A stretch of DNA of 13,815 nucleotides. Origin: JAKFWI01 sp031398975. GTDB lineage: Bacteria > Pseudomonadota > Alphaproteobacteria > Caulobacterales > Aquidulcibacteraceae. Made by a program: the position numbers and the translations under genes. The stretch's first letter is position 1, and every line of letters starts with the position of its first letter. The stretch is taken from the NCBI GenBank assembly GCA_031398975.1, contig JANNOI010000056.1, positions 1 through 13,815 of the forward strand. Direction: 5' to 3'. The notes under the pieces were generated by a model. That model did no database searches. It was not told where the DNA came from and worked only from the letters and a program-made list of their open reading frames with translations. This document shows positions 1 to 6,590 of this stretch, piece by piece.

Positions 1-1460
1 TGGGGCGGGAGGAACCACTCCTCCTTGTCCGTCGGCTTGCCAAGGCGGGCCAGGTCGCGCCGCCACTGGAAGATGGCCACCCGGGTCTGGTTGCCGAAGG
101 CGTCGTCGCGCTTGATCTCCAGGGCGGAATAATCGCGCCACGTGTCGGGGTAGCCGATTTTGGGGCGGAAAGTGGCGAGCTTTTCCTTCGCCGCGGCCTT
201 GGTGGCGGGCGTCATCCAGGGCGAGGCCTCGATCCGGCTTGTATAGGCGGCGCGGACGTTCTCCACCAGTTCGACCATCTTGGCCTTGGCGTCGGGCTTG
301 AAATGGCGGGCCACGTAGAGCCGCCCGATCCCCTCGCCGAGGGCGGCGTCGATCGCGGTCACGCCGCGCTTCCACCGCTCCCGCTTCGCGGGCTGGCCGT
401 TGAGGATGCGGTCGTAGAAGGCGAAATCCTCGTCGTCGAACGCGGTCGGCAGCACGGCGGCGGAGCCGGAGAGGTAATGGTAGGTGAGGTAGGCCTTCCA
501 GGTCGCGATCGGGGTTTTCCCAAACAGCTTGGCCAGGGCGGGGAACGCGCTCCATTCGGCGATCACGAATTCCTGCTGGCCGGCGAGCCCGGCTTCCGCC
601 AGCGCCGCCTCCCAAGGGTAGGCCGGCGCCTGGCGCTTCAAGACCGGCAGGGTCACGACATTGTAGGTGAGCTCGCGCTCGCGCCGCTTGGCCCGGGCCC
701 AATGGAGCTTCGCGATCTCTGTTTCGAGCGCGAGGATGCGCTTGGCGGCGCCGCTCGCGTCCGGCGCGCCGGCAAGGGTCAACATCTTGGCGATATGGGC
801 GGAATATTGGGCGCGGATCTCCGCCATCTCCGCATCGGGCTTCAAGTAATAGTCCCGCTCGCCGAGGCCCAGCCCCGCATGGCCCATGCCCACGACGTAG
901 CGGTCGGGGTTTTTCTCATCGAGGGTGATGAACAGCGCGAACGGGCCCTGCACCGGCAGGCCGGGGCGCGCGATCAGGCGGGCGATATCGGCGTGCGTCT
1001 TGGCGGCCGCGATAGCGCTGAGGCCCGGCTGCGCGGGGGCGAGGCCCGCCTTGTCGATCGCCGCGGTGTCCAGGAAGGCCGCGTAGAAATCGCCGATCTT
1101 CTGCTCGGTGGAGCCCGGCGCATGGGATTTCGCGGAAATCTCCTCGATCAGCGCCCGCACGTCCCGCTCGGCCTGGGCGCGCAGCATATCGAATACGCCC
1201 CAGCGGCGGCGGTCTTCCGGGATCTGGTTGGCCTTGCTCCAGGCGCCCCCGGCATGGGCGGCGAAATCGTCCCCAGGCTTCACCGCCCCGTCGCGCCCGG
1301 CGAGATCGAAGCCGAAGCTTCCGATGGCGGGCGTGGGGCGCGCGGGCGCCGGCGCGGCGGCGGTCTCTGGCCTCGGCGCAGGAGCCGCCGCGCACGCCGA
1401 TAGGAACGCCAGTCCGAACGCGACCAGCAGGGCGGCGAGGCGGCTTTGCATGCGGTGCAT
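1..1460 (-). CDS. M13-family (neprilysin/PepO-like) metallopeptidase lipoprotein, 3' end outside window
   Basis: About 486 codons are visible before the gene leaves the left edge. The N-terminus is a lipoprotein signal: basic start, hydrophobic stretch, then the lipobox LSAC with the lipidated Cys at residue 23. The +2 residue is Ala, so export to the outer membrane is likely. A Pro/Ala-rich linker follows, then the M13 N-terminal domain with the family pattern PGDDFAAHAGGAW...IPEDRRRWG near residues 57-85. The last visible part carries the conserved M13 run WMTPATK, KIGYPDTWRDYS and EEWFLPP. The zinc-binding HExxH and downstream Glu should lie beyond position 1 and cannot be checked. The ATG at 1460 is preceded by GGGGA; the in-frame ATG at 1451 is an alternative. 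It is divergent from phoR. Expected role: cleavage of oligopeptides in the periplasm or at the outer membrane. The family is certain; substrate and activity are unknown. Confidence 0.93.
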   Translation of the reverse strand, partial: MHRMQSRLAALLVAFGLAFLSACAAAPAPRPETAAAPAPARPTPAIGSFGFDLAGRDGAVKPGDDFAAHAGGAWSKANQIPEDRRRWGVFDMLRAQAERDVRALIEEISAKSHAPGSTEQKIGDFYAAFLDTAAIDKAGLAPAQPGLSAIAAAKTHADIARLIARPGLPVQGPFALFITLDEKNPDRYVVGMGHAGLGLGERDYYLKPDAEMAEIRAQYSAHIAKMLTLAGAPDASGAAKRILALETEIAKLHWARAKRRERELTYNVVTLPVLKRQAPAYPWEAALAEAGLAGQQEFVIAEWSAFPALAKLFGKTPIATWKAYLTYHYLSGSAAVLPTAFDDEDFAFYDRILNGQPAKRERWKRGVTAIDAALGEGIGRLYVARHFKPDAKAKMVELVENVRAAYTSRIEASPWMTPATKAAAKEKLATFRPKIGYPDTWRDYSALEIKRDDAFGNQTRVAIFQWRRDLARLGKPTDKEEWFLPP

Positions 1461-1674
1461 CGAGATCCCCGGAAGGCGCGTGTTGTGCCGGCTGGCGGCG
1501 GCGGCCCCGCTTTTGTGGAAGAGCGTGCGTCGGCTTTCAACATCAAAGCTGTGCGCGCCGCAGCGGCGATCCGCGCAGGCCGGCGATCGCCCGCTTACAG
1601 GAAGCCGCTTGTGGGCTAGAAAGCAGTCGGAGCGGCGCGCCGGGCTTGACGCGCCGCACGAAGGGAGATCGCGC
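1461..1674. other. Divergent intergenic region, M13 peptidase / phoR
   Basis: This 214-bp gap must hold the promoters of both divergent genes. I found no Pho box, no good -35/-10 pair and no gene in it. The only clear signal is the AAGGGAG ribosome-binding site of phoR at 1661-1667. Confidence 0.6.
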
Positions 1675-3075
1675 ATGCCCGTAGGCATGGCCGGACCGCG
1701 GCTGGAGGCGGCGATCCAGATCGCTGCGGCGGCGGGCGCGGCCGGCGCGATCGCGGCCGCCATCGACGCGGCCAGTTTCGGCGCGTCCGCGCGCACCGCG
1801 CTCCTGGCGCTGGCCGGGGGGCTGGCGGCGGGATGGGCGGCGCTGCGCATGGGCGATCTCAAGCGCGCGCCGCGCGCCGACGCCGATCCCGCCGCCGAGC
1901 GGATGGGCGAAGCCGGCGCCCAGCCCGACCTCGATCAAATCGCCCCGCTGCTCGAGGCGTTGCCGGAGCCGGCGCTCCTGGTGGACGCTAGCGGGCGCAT
2001 CTCGGGCTCCAACGCGGCCGCGCGCCGGCGGTTGGAATTCGAGGCCTCGGGCCTGCGGCTTTCCTCGATCCTGCGCCATCCGGGCCTCCTGGACGCAGCC
2101 CAGGCCGCCGCACTCGACCGGGTGGCGCGGGCGGTGGAATACGCCACCGCCGGGCCGGTGGAGGAGCACATCAAATGCTACGTCGCCCCCGTGGCGCTGG
2201 GGCGCGAGACCGCCGCGCTGCTCGTGTTCCACGACCAGACCACCATGATCAACACCGAGCGCATGCGGGTGGACTTTCTGGCCAATGCGAGCCATGAGCT
2301 GCGCACGCCCTTGGCCTCGCTGACGCTGCTGATCGAGACGCTGACCGGCCACGCCCGCCACGACCCCGAAGCGCAGGACCGGTTTTTCGCCCTCATGCAG
2401 GTGCAGGCCGACCGGATGCGGCGCCTGATCGACGACTTGCTCTCGCTGTCCAAGATCGAGCTGAACGAGCACGTGCCCCCGGCCGACCGGGTGAACCTCG
2501 CCGCGCTGGGGCGCGAGGTGGCCGATACGCTGCAGCCGATCGCGGCCGGGCGGGGGGTGTCGCTGCAATTGCGCGCCGAGCGCCCCGAGGCGTGGGTGAT
2601 GGGCGATCGCTACCAATTGCTGCAAGTGGCGCAGAACCTGGTGGACAACGCGATCAAATATTCCGCCCGCGGAGGGGTGGTGGAGATCGAGGTGGGCTTC
2701 GGCGAAACCCGCGACGAGGCCGCCGCCCGCGCCGGGCGGCGCTGGGACGAGGCGGGGCGCATCTCGCTGCTCTCGCCCCCGCCGGCGGCGGGGCGCCGCT
2801 ACGCGTATCTGCGGGTCTGCGACGGCGGGCCCGGCATCGCGCGCCGCCACCTGCCGCGCCTGTCGGAGCGCTTCTACCGGGTGGAGCGGGACGAGACGAG
2901 CCAGCGCTCGGGCACCGGGCTTGGCCTCGCTATCGTCAAGCACATCATCAGCCGCCACCGCGGCGGGTTCGTGGTGGAGAGCGTGGTGGGCAAGGGTTCG
3001 GCGTTCGCCATCTATGTCGAGCAGCCAGCCGATATCGCAGCCCTGCGCCCCCTCGCCGCCCCGCCGGCGCCCTGA
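1675..3075 (+). CDS. phoR: Phosphate regulon sensor histidine kinase PhoR
   Basis: This 466-residue inner-membrane kinase senses phosphate limitation and phosphorylates PhoB. Hydrophobic stretches at about residues 11-30 and 39-57 form a membrane anchor with almost no periplasmic loop, as is usual for PhoR, which is thought to read the Pst/PhoU complex rather than a periplasmic ligand. A PAS-like segment lies at about 88-190. The HisKA domain carries FLANASHELRTPL with the phospho-acceptor His207. The ATPase domain has the N box NLVDNAIKYS (Asn325), the G1 motif DGGPGI (383-388) and the G2 motif GTGLGLAI (413-420). An insertion of about 35 residues (343-376) sits inside the ATPase domain. The start at 1675 was chosen because AAGGGAG lies 7 bases upstream and the protein begins just before the membrane segment. 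The pstB-phoU-phoB block downstream confirms PhoR over a generic kinase. Confidence 0.95.
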   Translation: MPVGMAGPRLEAAIQIAAAAGAAGAIAAAIDAASFGASARTALLALAGGLAAGWAALRMGDLKRAPRADADPAAERMGEAGAQPDLDQIAPLLEALPEPALLVDASGRISGSNAAARRRLEFEASGLRLSSILRHPGLLDAAQAAALDRVARAVEYATAGPVEEHIKCYVAPVALGRETAALLVFHDQTTMINTERMRVDFLANASHELRTPLASLTLLIETLTGHARHDPEAQDRFFALMQVQADRMRRLIDDLLSLSKIELNEHVPPADRVNLAALGREVADTLQPIAAGRGVSLQLRAERPEAWVMGDRYQLLQVAQNLVDNAIKYSARGGVVEIEVGFGETRDEAAARAGRRWDEAGRISLLSPPPAAGRRYAYLRVCDGGPGIARRHLPRLSERFYRVERDETSQRSGTGLGLAIVKHIISRHRGGFVVESVVGKGSAFAIYVEQPADIAALRPLAAPPAP

Positions 3076-3088
3076 CGGCCGCCCGTCC

Positions 3089-3106
3089 TTTTCATGATAA
3101 TGTCAT
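3089..3106 (+). promoter_or_regulatory. Pho box (PhoB-binding site) upstream of pstB
   Basis: Two 7-bp half-sites, TTTTCAT and ATGTCAT, are separated by the 4-bp spacer GATA. This is the 7-4-7 direct-repeat layout of the Pho box, with consensus CTGTCAT per half-site; the matches are 5/7 and 6/7. It starts 13 bp after the phoR stop. A weak -10-like TAATAC at 3117-3122 begins 11 bp after the box, close to the usual spacing at PhoB-activated promoters. Transcription would then start near 3128-3130, leaving a leader of about 125 nt before pstB. The site implies that pstB-phoU-phoB can be induced by phosphate starvation separately from phoR. It is a motif match only; the -10 call is tentative. Confidence 0.75.
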
Positions 3107-3254
3107 GGATGGCGCCTAATACCGCGCGTGCCGGGGCGGTGTGCGATCGGGCGCAAAAAATCGGGTTTTACTCGGGGTTACGCCGCGCAGGGCCGCGCCG
3201 CACGTTTCGGCCTGCGCAACCGGCGGGGCCTTTCGAAGTTCGGGGATTGCGATC

Positions 3255-4100
3255 ATGACGATGCCGCAAAGCGACGCGCCCGCCGCGCCCCTGGCGATGC
3301 AGGCGCCGGAGATTTCGGCCGCCGCCGGCAAATCCGTCGGGACTGACGCCAAGGTCGAGGCGCGCGACGTCAACGTCTTCTACGGGGACAAGCAGGCCCT
3401 GTTCGACGTCTCGATCGCCATTCCGGACCGCGCGGTCACCGCCTTCATCGGCCCCTCGGGCTGCGGCAAGACCACCTTCCTGCGCTGCATCAACCGCATG
3501 AACGACACGATCGACAGCGCCCGCGTCTCCGGCGCGTTGTTCATCGACGGCAAGAACGCCTACGCCAGGGGCGTGGACCCGGTCGTGCTGCGCTCGCGCG
3601 TGGGCATGGTGTTCCAGAAGCCGAACCCGTTCCCGAAATCCATCTATGAGAACGTGGCCTACGGCCCCCGCATCCACGGCATGGCGACCAACAAGGCCGA
3701 TCTCGACGTGATCGTCGAAAAAAGCCTGCGCCGCGCAGGCCTCTGGGAAGAGGTGAAGGACCGCCTGCTCGCCTCCGGCGCAGGCCTCTCCGGGGGCCAG
3801 CAGCAGCGCCTCGTGATCGCGCGCACCGTGGCCGTCAATCCCGACGTGATCCTGATGGACGAGCCGTGCTCGGCCCTCGATCCCATCGCCACCGCCCGGA
3901 TCGAGGAATTGATCGACGAGCTGCGCGAGAATTATTGCATCATCATCGTCACCCATTCGATGGCGCAGGCCGCGCGCGTCTCGCAGAAAACCGCCTTCTT
4001 CCATCTGGGCAAGCTGGTGGAGACCGGGGCGACCGAAGAGATATTCACCAATCCCCGCGATAGCCGCACAAAAGATTACATCACCGGCCGGTTCGGGTGA
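3255..4100 (+). CDS. pstB: Phosphate ABC transporter ATPase PstB
   Basis: This 281-residue ATPase powers high-affinity phosphate import by PstSCAB and takes part in phosphate signalling with PhoU. All ABC motifs are present: Walker A GPSGCGKTT (66-74), Q-loop Gln121 in the PstB-typical FQKPNPFPKSIYENV, signature LSGGQQQR (178-185), Walker B VILMDEP (198-204) and H-loop His234. The NRMND segment after Walker A and the C-terminal RTKDYITGRFG are also typical of PstB. About 30 low-complexity Ala/Pro-rich residues precede the domain, a modest extension. The ATG at 3255 has GGGGA 8 bases upstream; upstream in-frame ATGs give an unlikely Arg-rich leader. pstC and pstA, its usual membrane partners, are not beside it. 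phoU follows after 110 bp. Confidence 0.97.
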   Translation: MTMPQSDAPAAPLAMQAPEISAAAGKSVGTDAKVEARDVNVFYGDKQALFDVSIAIPDRAVTAFIGPSGCGKTTFLRCINRMNDTIDSARVSGALFIDGKNAYARGVDPVVLRSRVGMVFQKPNPFPKSIYENVAYGPRIHGMATNKADLDVIVEKSLRRAGLWEEVKDRLLASGAGLSGGQQQRLVIARTVAVNPDVILMDEPCSALDPIATARIEELIDELRENYCIIIVTHSMAQAARVSQKTAFFHLGKLVETGATEEIFTNPRDSRTKDYITGRFG

Positions 4101-4210
4101 GGCCCCGCCCACGCTAGGATAAGCCCCACCCGGACGACAGGAGCCCGGACGGCGTACACCCCTGGCGGTGCATGCCGATTGGCGGGCGCGCGGGATGGGC
4201 GAGGTCGCTG

Positions 4211-4912
4211 ATGGAACATATTGTGAAGGGCTTCACGGTCGAGCTCGACGCCCTGTCGGGGGAAGTGGCCCGGATGGGGGGACTGGCGGAAAGCCAGGTT
4301 CTCGATTGCCTGACCGCCGTGGTGCGCCGCGACACCGCGCTCGCCCAATCCGTGATCGCCCGCGACGCCAAGATTGACGACGCCCAGCGCGAGATAGAGC
4401 GGCGCGTCACCCGCCTGGTGGCGCTGCGCCATCCCGTGGCGGGGGATCTGCGCGAGGTGCTGGCGGCGTGGAAAATGGCGGCGGACCTCGAGCGCATCGG
4501 CGATCTGGCGCGCAACATCTCCAAGCGCACCCTGGTGCTTAACCAGTCCGATCCGATCCAGCTCACCCGCGGGGTGGACCGGATGGGGCGCCTCGCCAAC
4601 GGGCATCTGAAGCAGGTGCTGGACGCCTATTCCCAGCGCGACGTGCGCCTGGCCATGGGCGTGTGGTTTCAGGACGAGGAGATCGACGCCCATTACAATT
4701 CGCTGTTCCGCGAATTGCTGACCTATATGATGGAGGACCCGCGCACGATTTCACCTTGCGCGCATCTGCTTTTCGTCGCCAAGAACATCGAGCGGATCGG
4801 CGACCACTGCACCAACATCGCCGAGACCGTCCATTACCTCATCACGGGGGAGGCGATGGCGGCGGATCGGCCCAAGGCGGATGAAGCCGACCGTACGCCG
4901 CTTATGGAATAG
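4211..4912 (+). CDS. phoU: Phosphate signalling regulator PhoU
   Basis: This 233-residue, all-helical cytoplasmic protein links the Pst transporter to PhoR and keeps the Pho regulon off when phosphate is plentiful. It shows the duplicated three-helix-bundle structure of the family, with the metal-binding motif E-R-I-G-D in each half: DLERIGD with Glu94/Asp98, and NIERIGD with Glu194/Asp198. The start MEHIVKGF matches the usual PhoU N-terminus (M-x-E/x-HIVK-F), and GAGG lies 6 bases before the ATG at 4211. The earlier in-frame ATG at 4172 would add 13 atypical residues and lacks a ribosome-binding site. It lies 110 bp after pstB and 40 bp before phoB and is probably co-transcribed with both. 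Confidence 0.97.
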   Translation: MEHIVKGFTVELDALSGEVARMGGLAESQVLDCLTAVVRRDTALAQSVIARDAKIDDAQREIERRVTRLVALRHPVAGDLREVLAAWKMAADLERIGDLARNISKRTLVLNQSDPIQLTRGVDRMGRLANGHLKQVLDAYSQRDVRLAMGVWFQDEEIDAHYNSLFRELLTYMMEDPRTISPCAHLLFVAKNIERIGDHCTNIAETVHYLITGEAMAADRPKADEADRTPLME

Positions 4913-4952
4913 AGGCCCGTCGCGGGCCGGCATCGAGGGGCTAGGTGAAACC

Positions 4953-5642
4953 ATGACGCCGCATGTTCTGGTGGTCGAGGATGAGGAGGCGCTGAGCCAG
5001 CTCATCAAGTACAATCTGGAGAAGGAAGGCTACCGCGTCAGCCTCGCCCAGGACGGGGAAGAGGCGCTGATGCTGGTGGACGAGGCGCGCCCCGACCTTG
5101 TCGTGCTGGACTGGATGCTGCCGAAAGTGCCGGGCATCGAAGTGTGCCGGCGGATCCGGGGCCGCACCGACGCGCGCAACACCCCCATCGTCATGCTCAC
5201 CGCCCGGAGCGAGGAGAGCGACCGCATCCGCGGCCTCGACACCGGCGCCGACGATTACGTCACCAAGCCCTTTTCAATGAGCGAACTGCTCGCCCGCCTG
5301 CGCGCCGTTATGCGCCGCATCCGGCCGGGCCTGGCCGAGGACAAGGTGCGCGTAGGCGATCTGATGATCGACCGCGCCGCCCATCGCGTGAAGCGCGCCG
5401 GCCGCGAAGTGCATCTGGGGCCGACCGAGTTCCGCCTGCTCGAATACATGATGCAGCATCCCGGCCGGGTATTCTCTCGCGAGCAATTGCTGGACGCGGT
5501 CTGGGGCTCAGACGTTTACGTCGAGGCGCGCACCGTGGACGTCCATATCGGGCGCCTGCGCAAGGCCCTGAACATCGAGACCGAAGAAGACCCGATCCGC
5601 ACCGTCCGCTCCGCCGGCTACGCGCTCGACGTCGACACTTGA
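4953..5642 (+). CDS. phoB: Phosphate regulon response regulator PhoB
   Basis: This is a 229-residue OmpR/PhoB-family response regulator that binds Pho boxes when phosphorylated by PhoR. The receiver domain has the acidic pocket EDEE (9-12), phospho-acceptor Asp53 in VVLDWMLP, Thr83 and Lys105 in YVTKPF; these numbers coincide with those of E. coli PhoB. The winged-helix effector follows, with GPTEFRLLEYMMQHPGRVFS and, near the end, VDVHIGRLRKAL and IRTVRSAGYAL. The ATG at 4953 is preceded by AGGTGA at 4943-4948. An upstream in-frame ATG at 4881, inside phoU, would add 24 unrelated residues. It is the last gene of the pst/pho block, and its stop adjoins the palindromic repeat at 5643. Confidence 0.97.
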   Translation: MTPHVLVVEDEEALSQLIKYNLEKEGYRVSLAQDGEEALMLVDEARPDLVVLDWMLPKVPGIEVCRRIRGRTDARNTPIVMLTARSEESDRIRGLDTGADDYVTKPFSMSELLARLRAVMRRIRPGLAEDKVRVGDLMIDRAAHRVKRAGREVHLGPTEFRLLEYMMQHPGRVFSREQLLDAVWGSDVYVEARTVDVHIGRLRKALNIETEEDPIRTVRSAGYALDVDT

Positions 5643-5770
5643 ACTGTCATCCCGGACGCGGCGCAGCCGCGATCCGGGACCTTATGCGGAGATCCAGGAC
5701 CTCTGCGCAGGACCGAGCGCACTTGGCGAAAGGTCCTGGCTCTGCGCTGCGCTCCGGCCGGGATGACAGT
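5643..5770. repeat. Large imperfect palindromic repeat (REP/MITE-like) between phoB and gcrA
   Basis: The outer 13 bp, ACTGTCATCCCGG at 5643-5655, is exactly inverted at 5758-5770. The inverted similarity extends to arms of 38 bp, 5645-5682 and 5731-5768, both ending in GGACCT toward the centre and differing mainly in the middle. The roughly 48-bp spacer again contains a CCAGGACCT-like core. Arms beginning TGTCATCCCGG are, from general knowledge, a very common intergenic repeat type in alphaproteobacterial genomes. It fills the gap between two convergent genes, so its RNA hairpin could end transcription in both directions, although no U-tract follows. Only one copy is present in this window. 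Confidence 0.8.
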
Positions 5771-5783
5771 CGGCGGGGGGGAG

Positions 5784-6314
5784 TTACAGGGCGGCGTAGC
5801 GGAGCATGCGCTTGAGCTCCTCGGGCTCGCCGAAGGCGCGTTTCTTGCGCGGAGTTTGCGGCTGGTAGGCGAGCTGGGAATGCTCCTGGCAATAGGGCCC
5901 GCATGTCGCGCCGCGCCCGCAGAAGGCGAAGCTGTTGTCGTTGGGATCCCCGATCGGCCATTTGCACATCCGCTCGGTGAGCGTCAGCACGCTGGCGACG
6001 CTGCCGTCCGGCTGGGTCAGCGCCTCGAGCGGAGGCGGCGCGGGCAGGAAGGGCTGGGGCGGAAGCGAGCCCACTGCATGCAGGCGCGGGCGCGGGGCGG
6101 GCGCCCCATTGTGGGGACGCGCCGGGCGGCTCAGCCGCACCGGACGCTTGGCCGGGCGCGAGGGCGTGGCCCGGCCCGCCAGGCCCAGCCGGTGCACCTT
6201 GCCGATCACCGCATTGCGCGTAACCCCGCCCAATTGCTTGGCGATCTGGCTTGCAGAGAGCCCGTCCGTCCACAATTTGCGGAGCGCGGATACACGTTCG
6301 TCAGTCCAACCCAT
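5784..6314 (-). CDS. gcrA: Cell-cycle transcriptional regulator GcrA
   Basis: GcrA binds the housekeeping sigma factor and DNA, and activates many cell-cycle promoters that carry CcrM-methylated GANTC sites. The N-terminal DNA-binding helices are unmistakable: WTDERVSALRKLW, then GLSASQIAKQLGGVTRNAV and IGKVHRLGL, followed by a basic Pro/Arg-rich linker. The C-terminal sigma-interaction domain has CKWPIGDPND and spaced cysteines (FCGR, TCGPYC, then a His) before QLAYQP. The start at 6314 gives 176 residues beginning MGWTDERV, like most GcrA proteins, with AGGGGG 8 bases upstream. The ATG at 6335 (183 residues, GGGGAG 9 bases upstream) is a real alternative. It converges with phoB across the repeat. 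Its upstream region carries candidate DnaA, CtrA and CcrM sites. Confidence 0.96.
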   Translation of the reverse strand: MGWTDERVSALRKLWTDGLSASQIAKQLGGVTRNAVIGKVHRLGLAGRATPSRPAKRPVRLSRPARPHNGAPAPRPRLHAVGSLPPQPFLPAPPPLEALTQPDGSVASVLTLTERMCKWPIGDPNDNSFAFCGRGATCGPYCQEHSQLAYQPQTPRKKRAFGEPEELKRMLRYAAL

Positions 6315-6374
6315 CGCTTCAGCCCCCTGGCTCATCGATCGGAACTCCCCAAAACCGCCGCACGCTGCGGCTGC

Positions 6375-6379
6375 GACTC
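6375..6379. promoter_or_regulatory. GANTC (CcrM-type) site GACTC in the gcrA leader
   Basis: GACTC fits the CcrM methylation recognition sequence GANTC. It lies between the candidate gcrA start of transcription and the gene. Two further copies (GAATC) are at 6470-6474 and 6482-6486, 12 bp apart start to start. The sites are exact; methylation and function are inferred. Confidence 0.5.
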
Positions 6380-6388
6380 ACTTGGCCG

Positions 6389-6395
6389 TTAACCA
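6389..6395. promoter_or_regulatory. CtrA half-site-like TTAACCA near the gcrA transcription start
   Basis: TTAACCA resembles the CtrA half-site TTAACCAT. It sits just downstream of the candidate gcrA -10 (6404-6409), where binding could repress. CtrA represses gcrA in Caulobacter. No full TTAA-N7-TTAA is present, so this is tentative. Confidence 0.35.
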
Positions 6396-6403
6396 CGCTA
6401 CGG

Positions 6404-6431
6404 ATTGTATCCATGCGGCTTCGAGACACAA
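6404..6431 (-). promoter_or_regulatory. Candidate gcrA promoter
   Basis: Read on the minus strand, TTGTGT (6431-6426) and TACAAT (6409-6404) are separated by 16 bp; TACAAT matches the -10 consensus at 5 of 6 positions, while the -35 is weak. A start near 6397 would give a 60-85 nt leader, depending on the start codon. Motif match only. Confidence 0.4.
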
Positions 6432-6446
6432 GATACAGCGCCAAGC

Positions 6447-6455
6447 CTATCCACA
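6447..6455 (+). promoter_or_regulatory. DnaA-box-like CTATCCACA upstream of gcrA
   Basis: CTATCCACA matches the strong DnaA box TTATCCACA at 8 of 9 bases. It lies about 50-58 bp upstream of the inferred gcrA transcription start, a plausible activator position. DnaA activates gcrA in Caulobacter, so the site fits known biology. A single box is modest evidence. Confidence 0.45.
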
Positions 6456-6469
6456 GGCGCAATCTCTGG

Positions 6470-6486
6470 GAATCGGCGCCCGAATC
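6470..6486. promoter_or_regulatory. Paired GANTC sites in the gcrA/permease intergenic region
   Basis: Two GAATC sites at 6470-6474 and 6482-6486 start 12 bp apart, close to one helical turn. GANTC is rare in the rest of the window, so a close pair between gcrA and the divergent permease gene stands out. GcrA itself recognises promoters with such methylated sites, so either neighbour could be controlled. Confidence 0.45.
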
Positions 6487-6540
6487 GGACCCTCGTTCGG
6501 AGCAAGGGCGGCACGGCTTTGCGGGGCGTTCTACGCCGCG

Positions 6541-6572
6541 TTAACCATGATCAGCGATGCAACACGTAAAAT
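6541..6572 (+). promoter_or_regulatory. Candidate CtrA-type promoter of the ABC permease gene
   Basis: TTAACCAT at 6541-6548 matches the 8-bp CtrA half-motif. TAAAAT at 6567-6572 matches the -10 consensus at 5 of 6 positions. The TTAACC would overlap the -35 position, as at CtrA-activated promoters, though the 20-bp spacing is long. Transcription would begin near 6579, 12 bp before the GTG start. Confidence 0.35.
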
Positions 6573-6590
6573 AAGCGTTAAGGAAAAAAC

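Noticed and set aside
303..1403. Long plus-strand open frame opposite the M13 peptidase
   Set aside because: It is the antisense shadow of a gene with clear M13 motifs; its product is Arg/Gly-rich and matches no family. Similar antisense frames opposite phoR, pstB, argD, argF/hslO and ribF were rejected for the same reason.
5644..5650. CTGTCAT, an exact Pho-box half-site just after phoB
   Set aside because: There is no second half-site at the right spacing, and it forms the end of the palindromic repeat.
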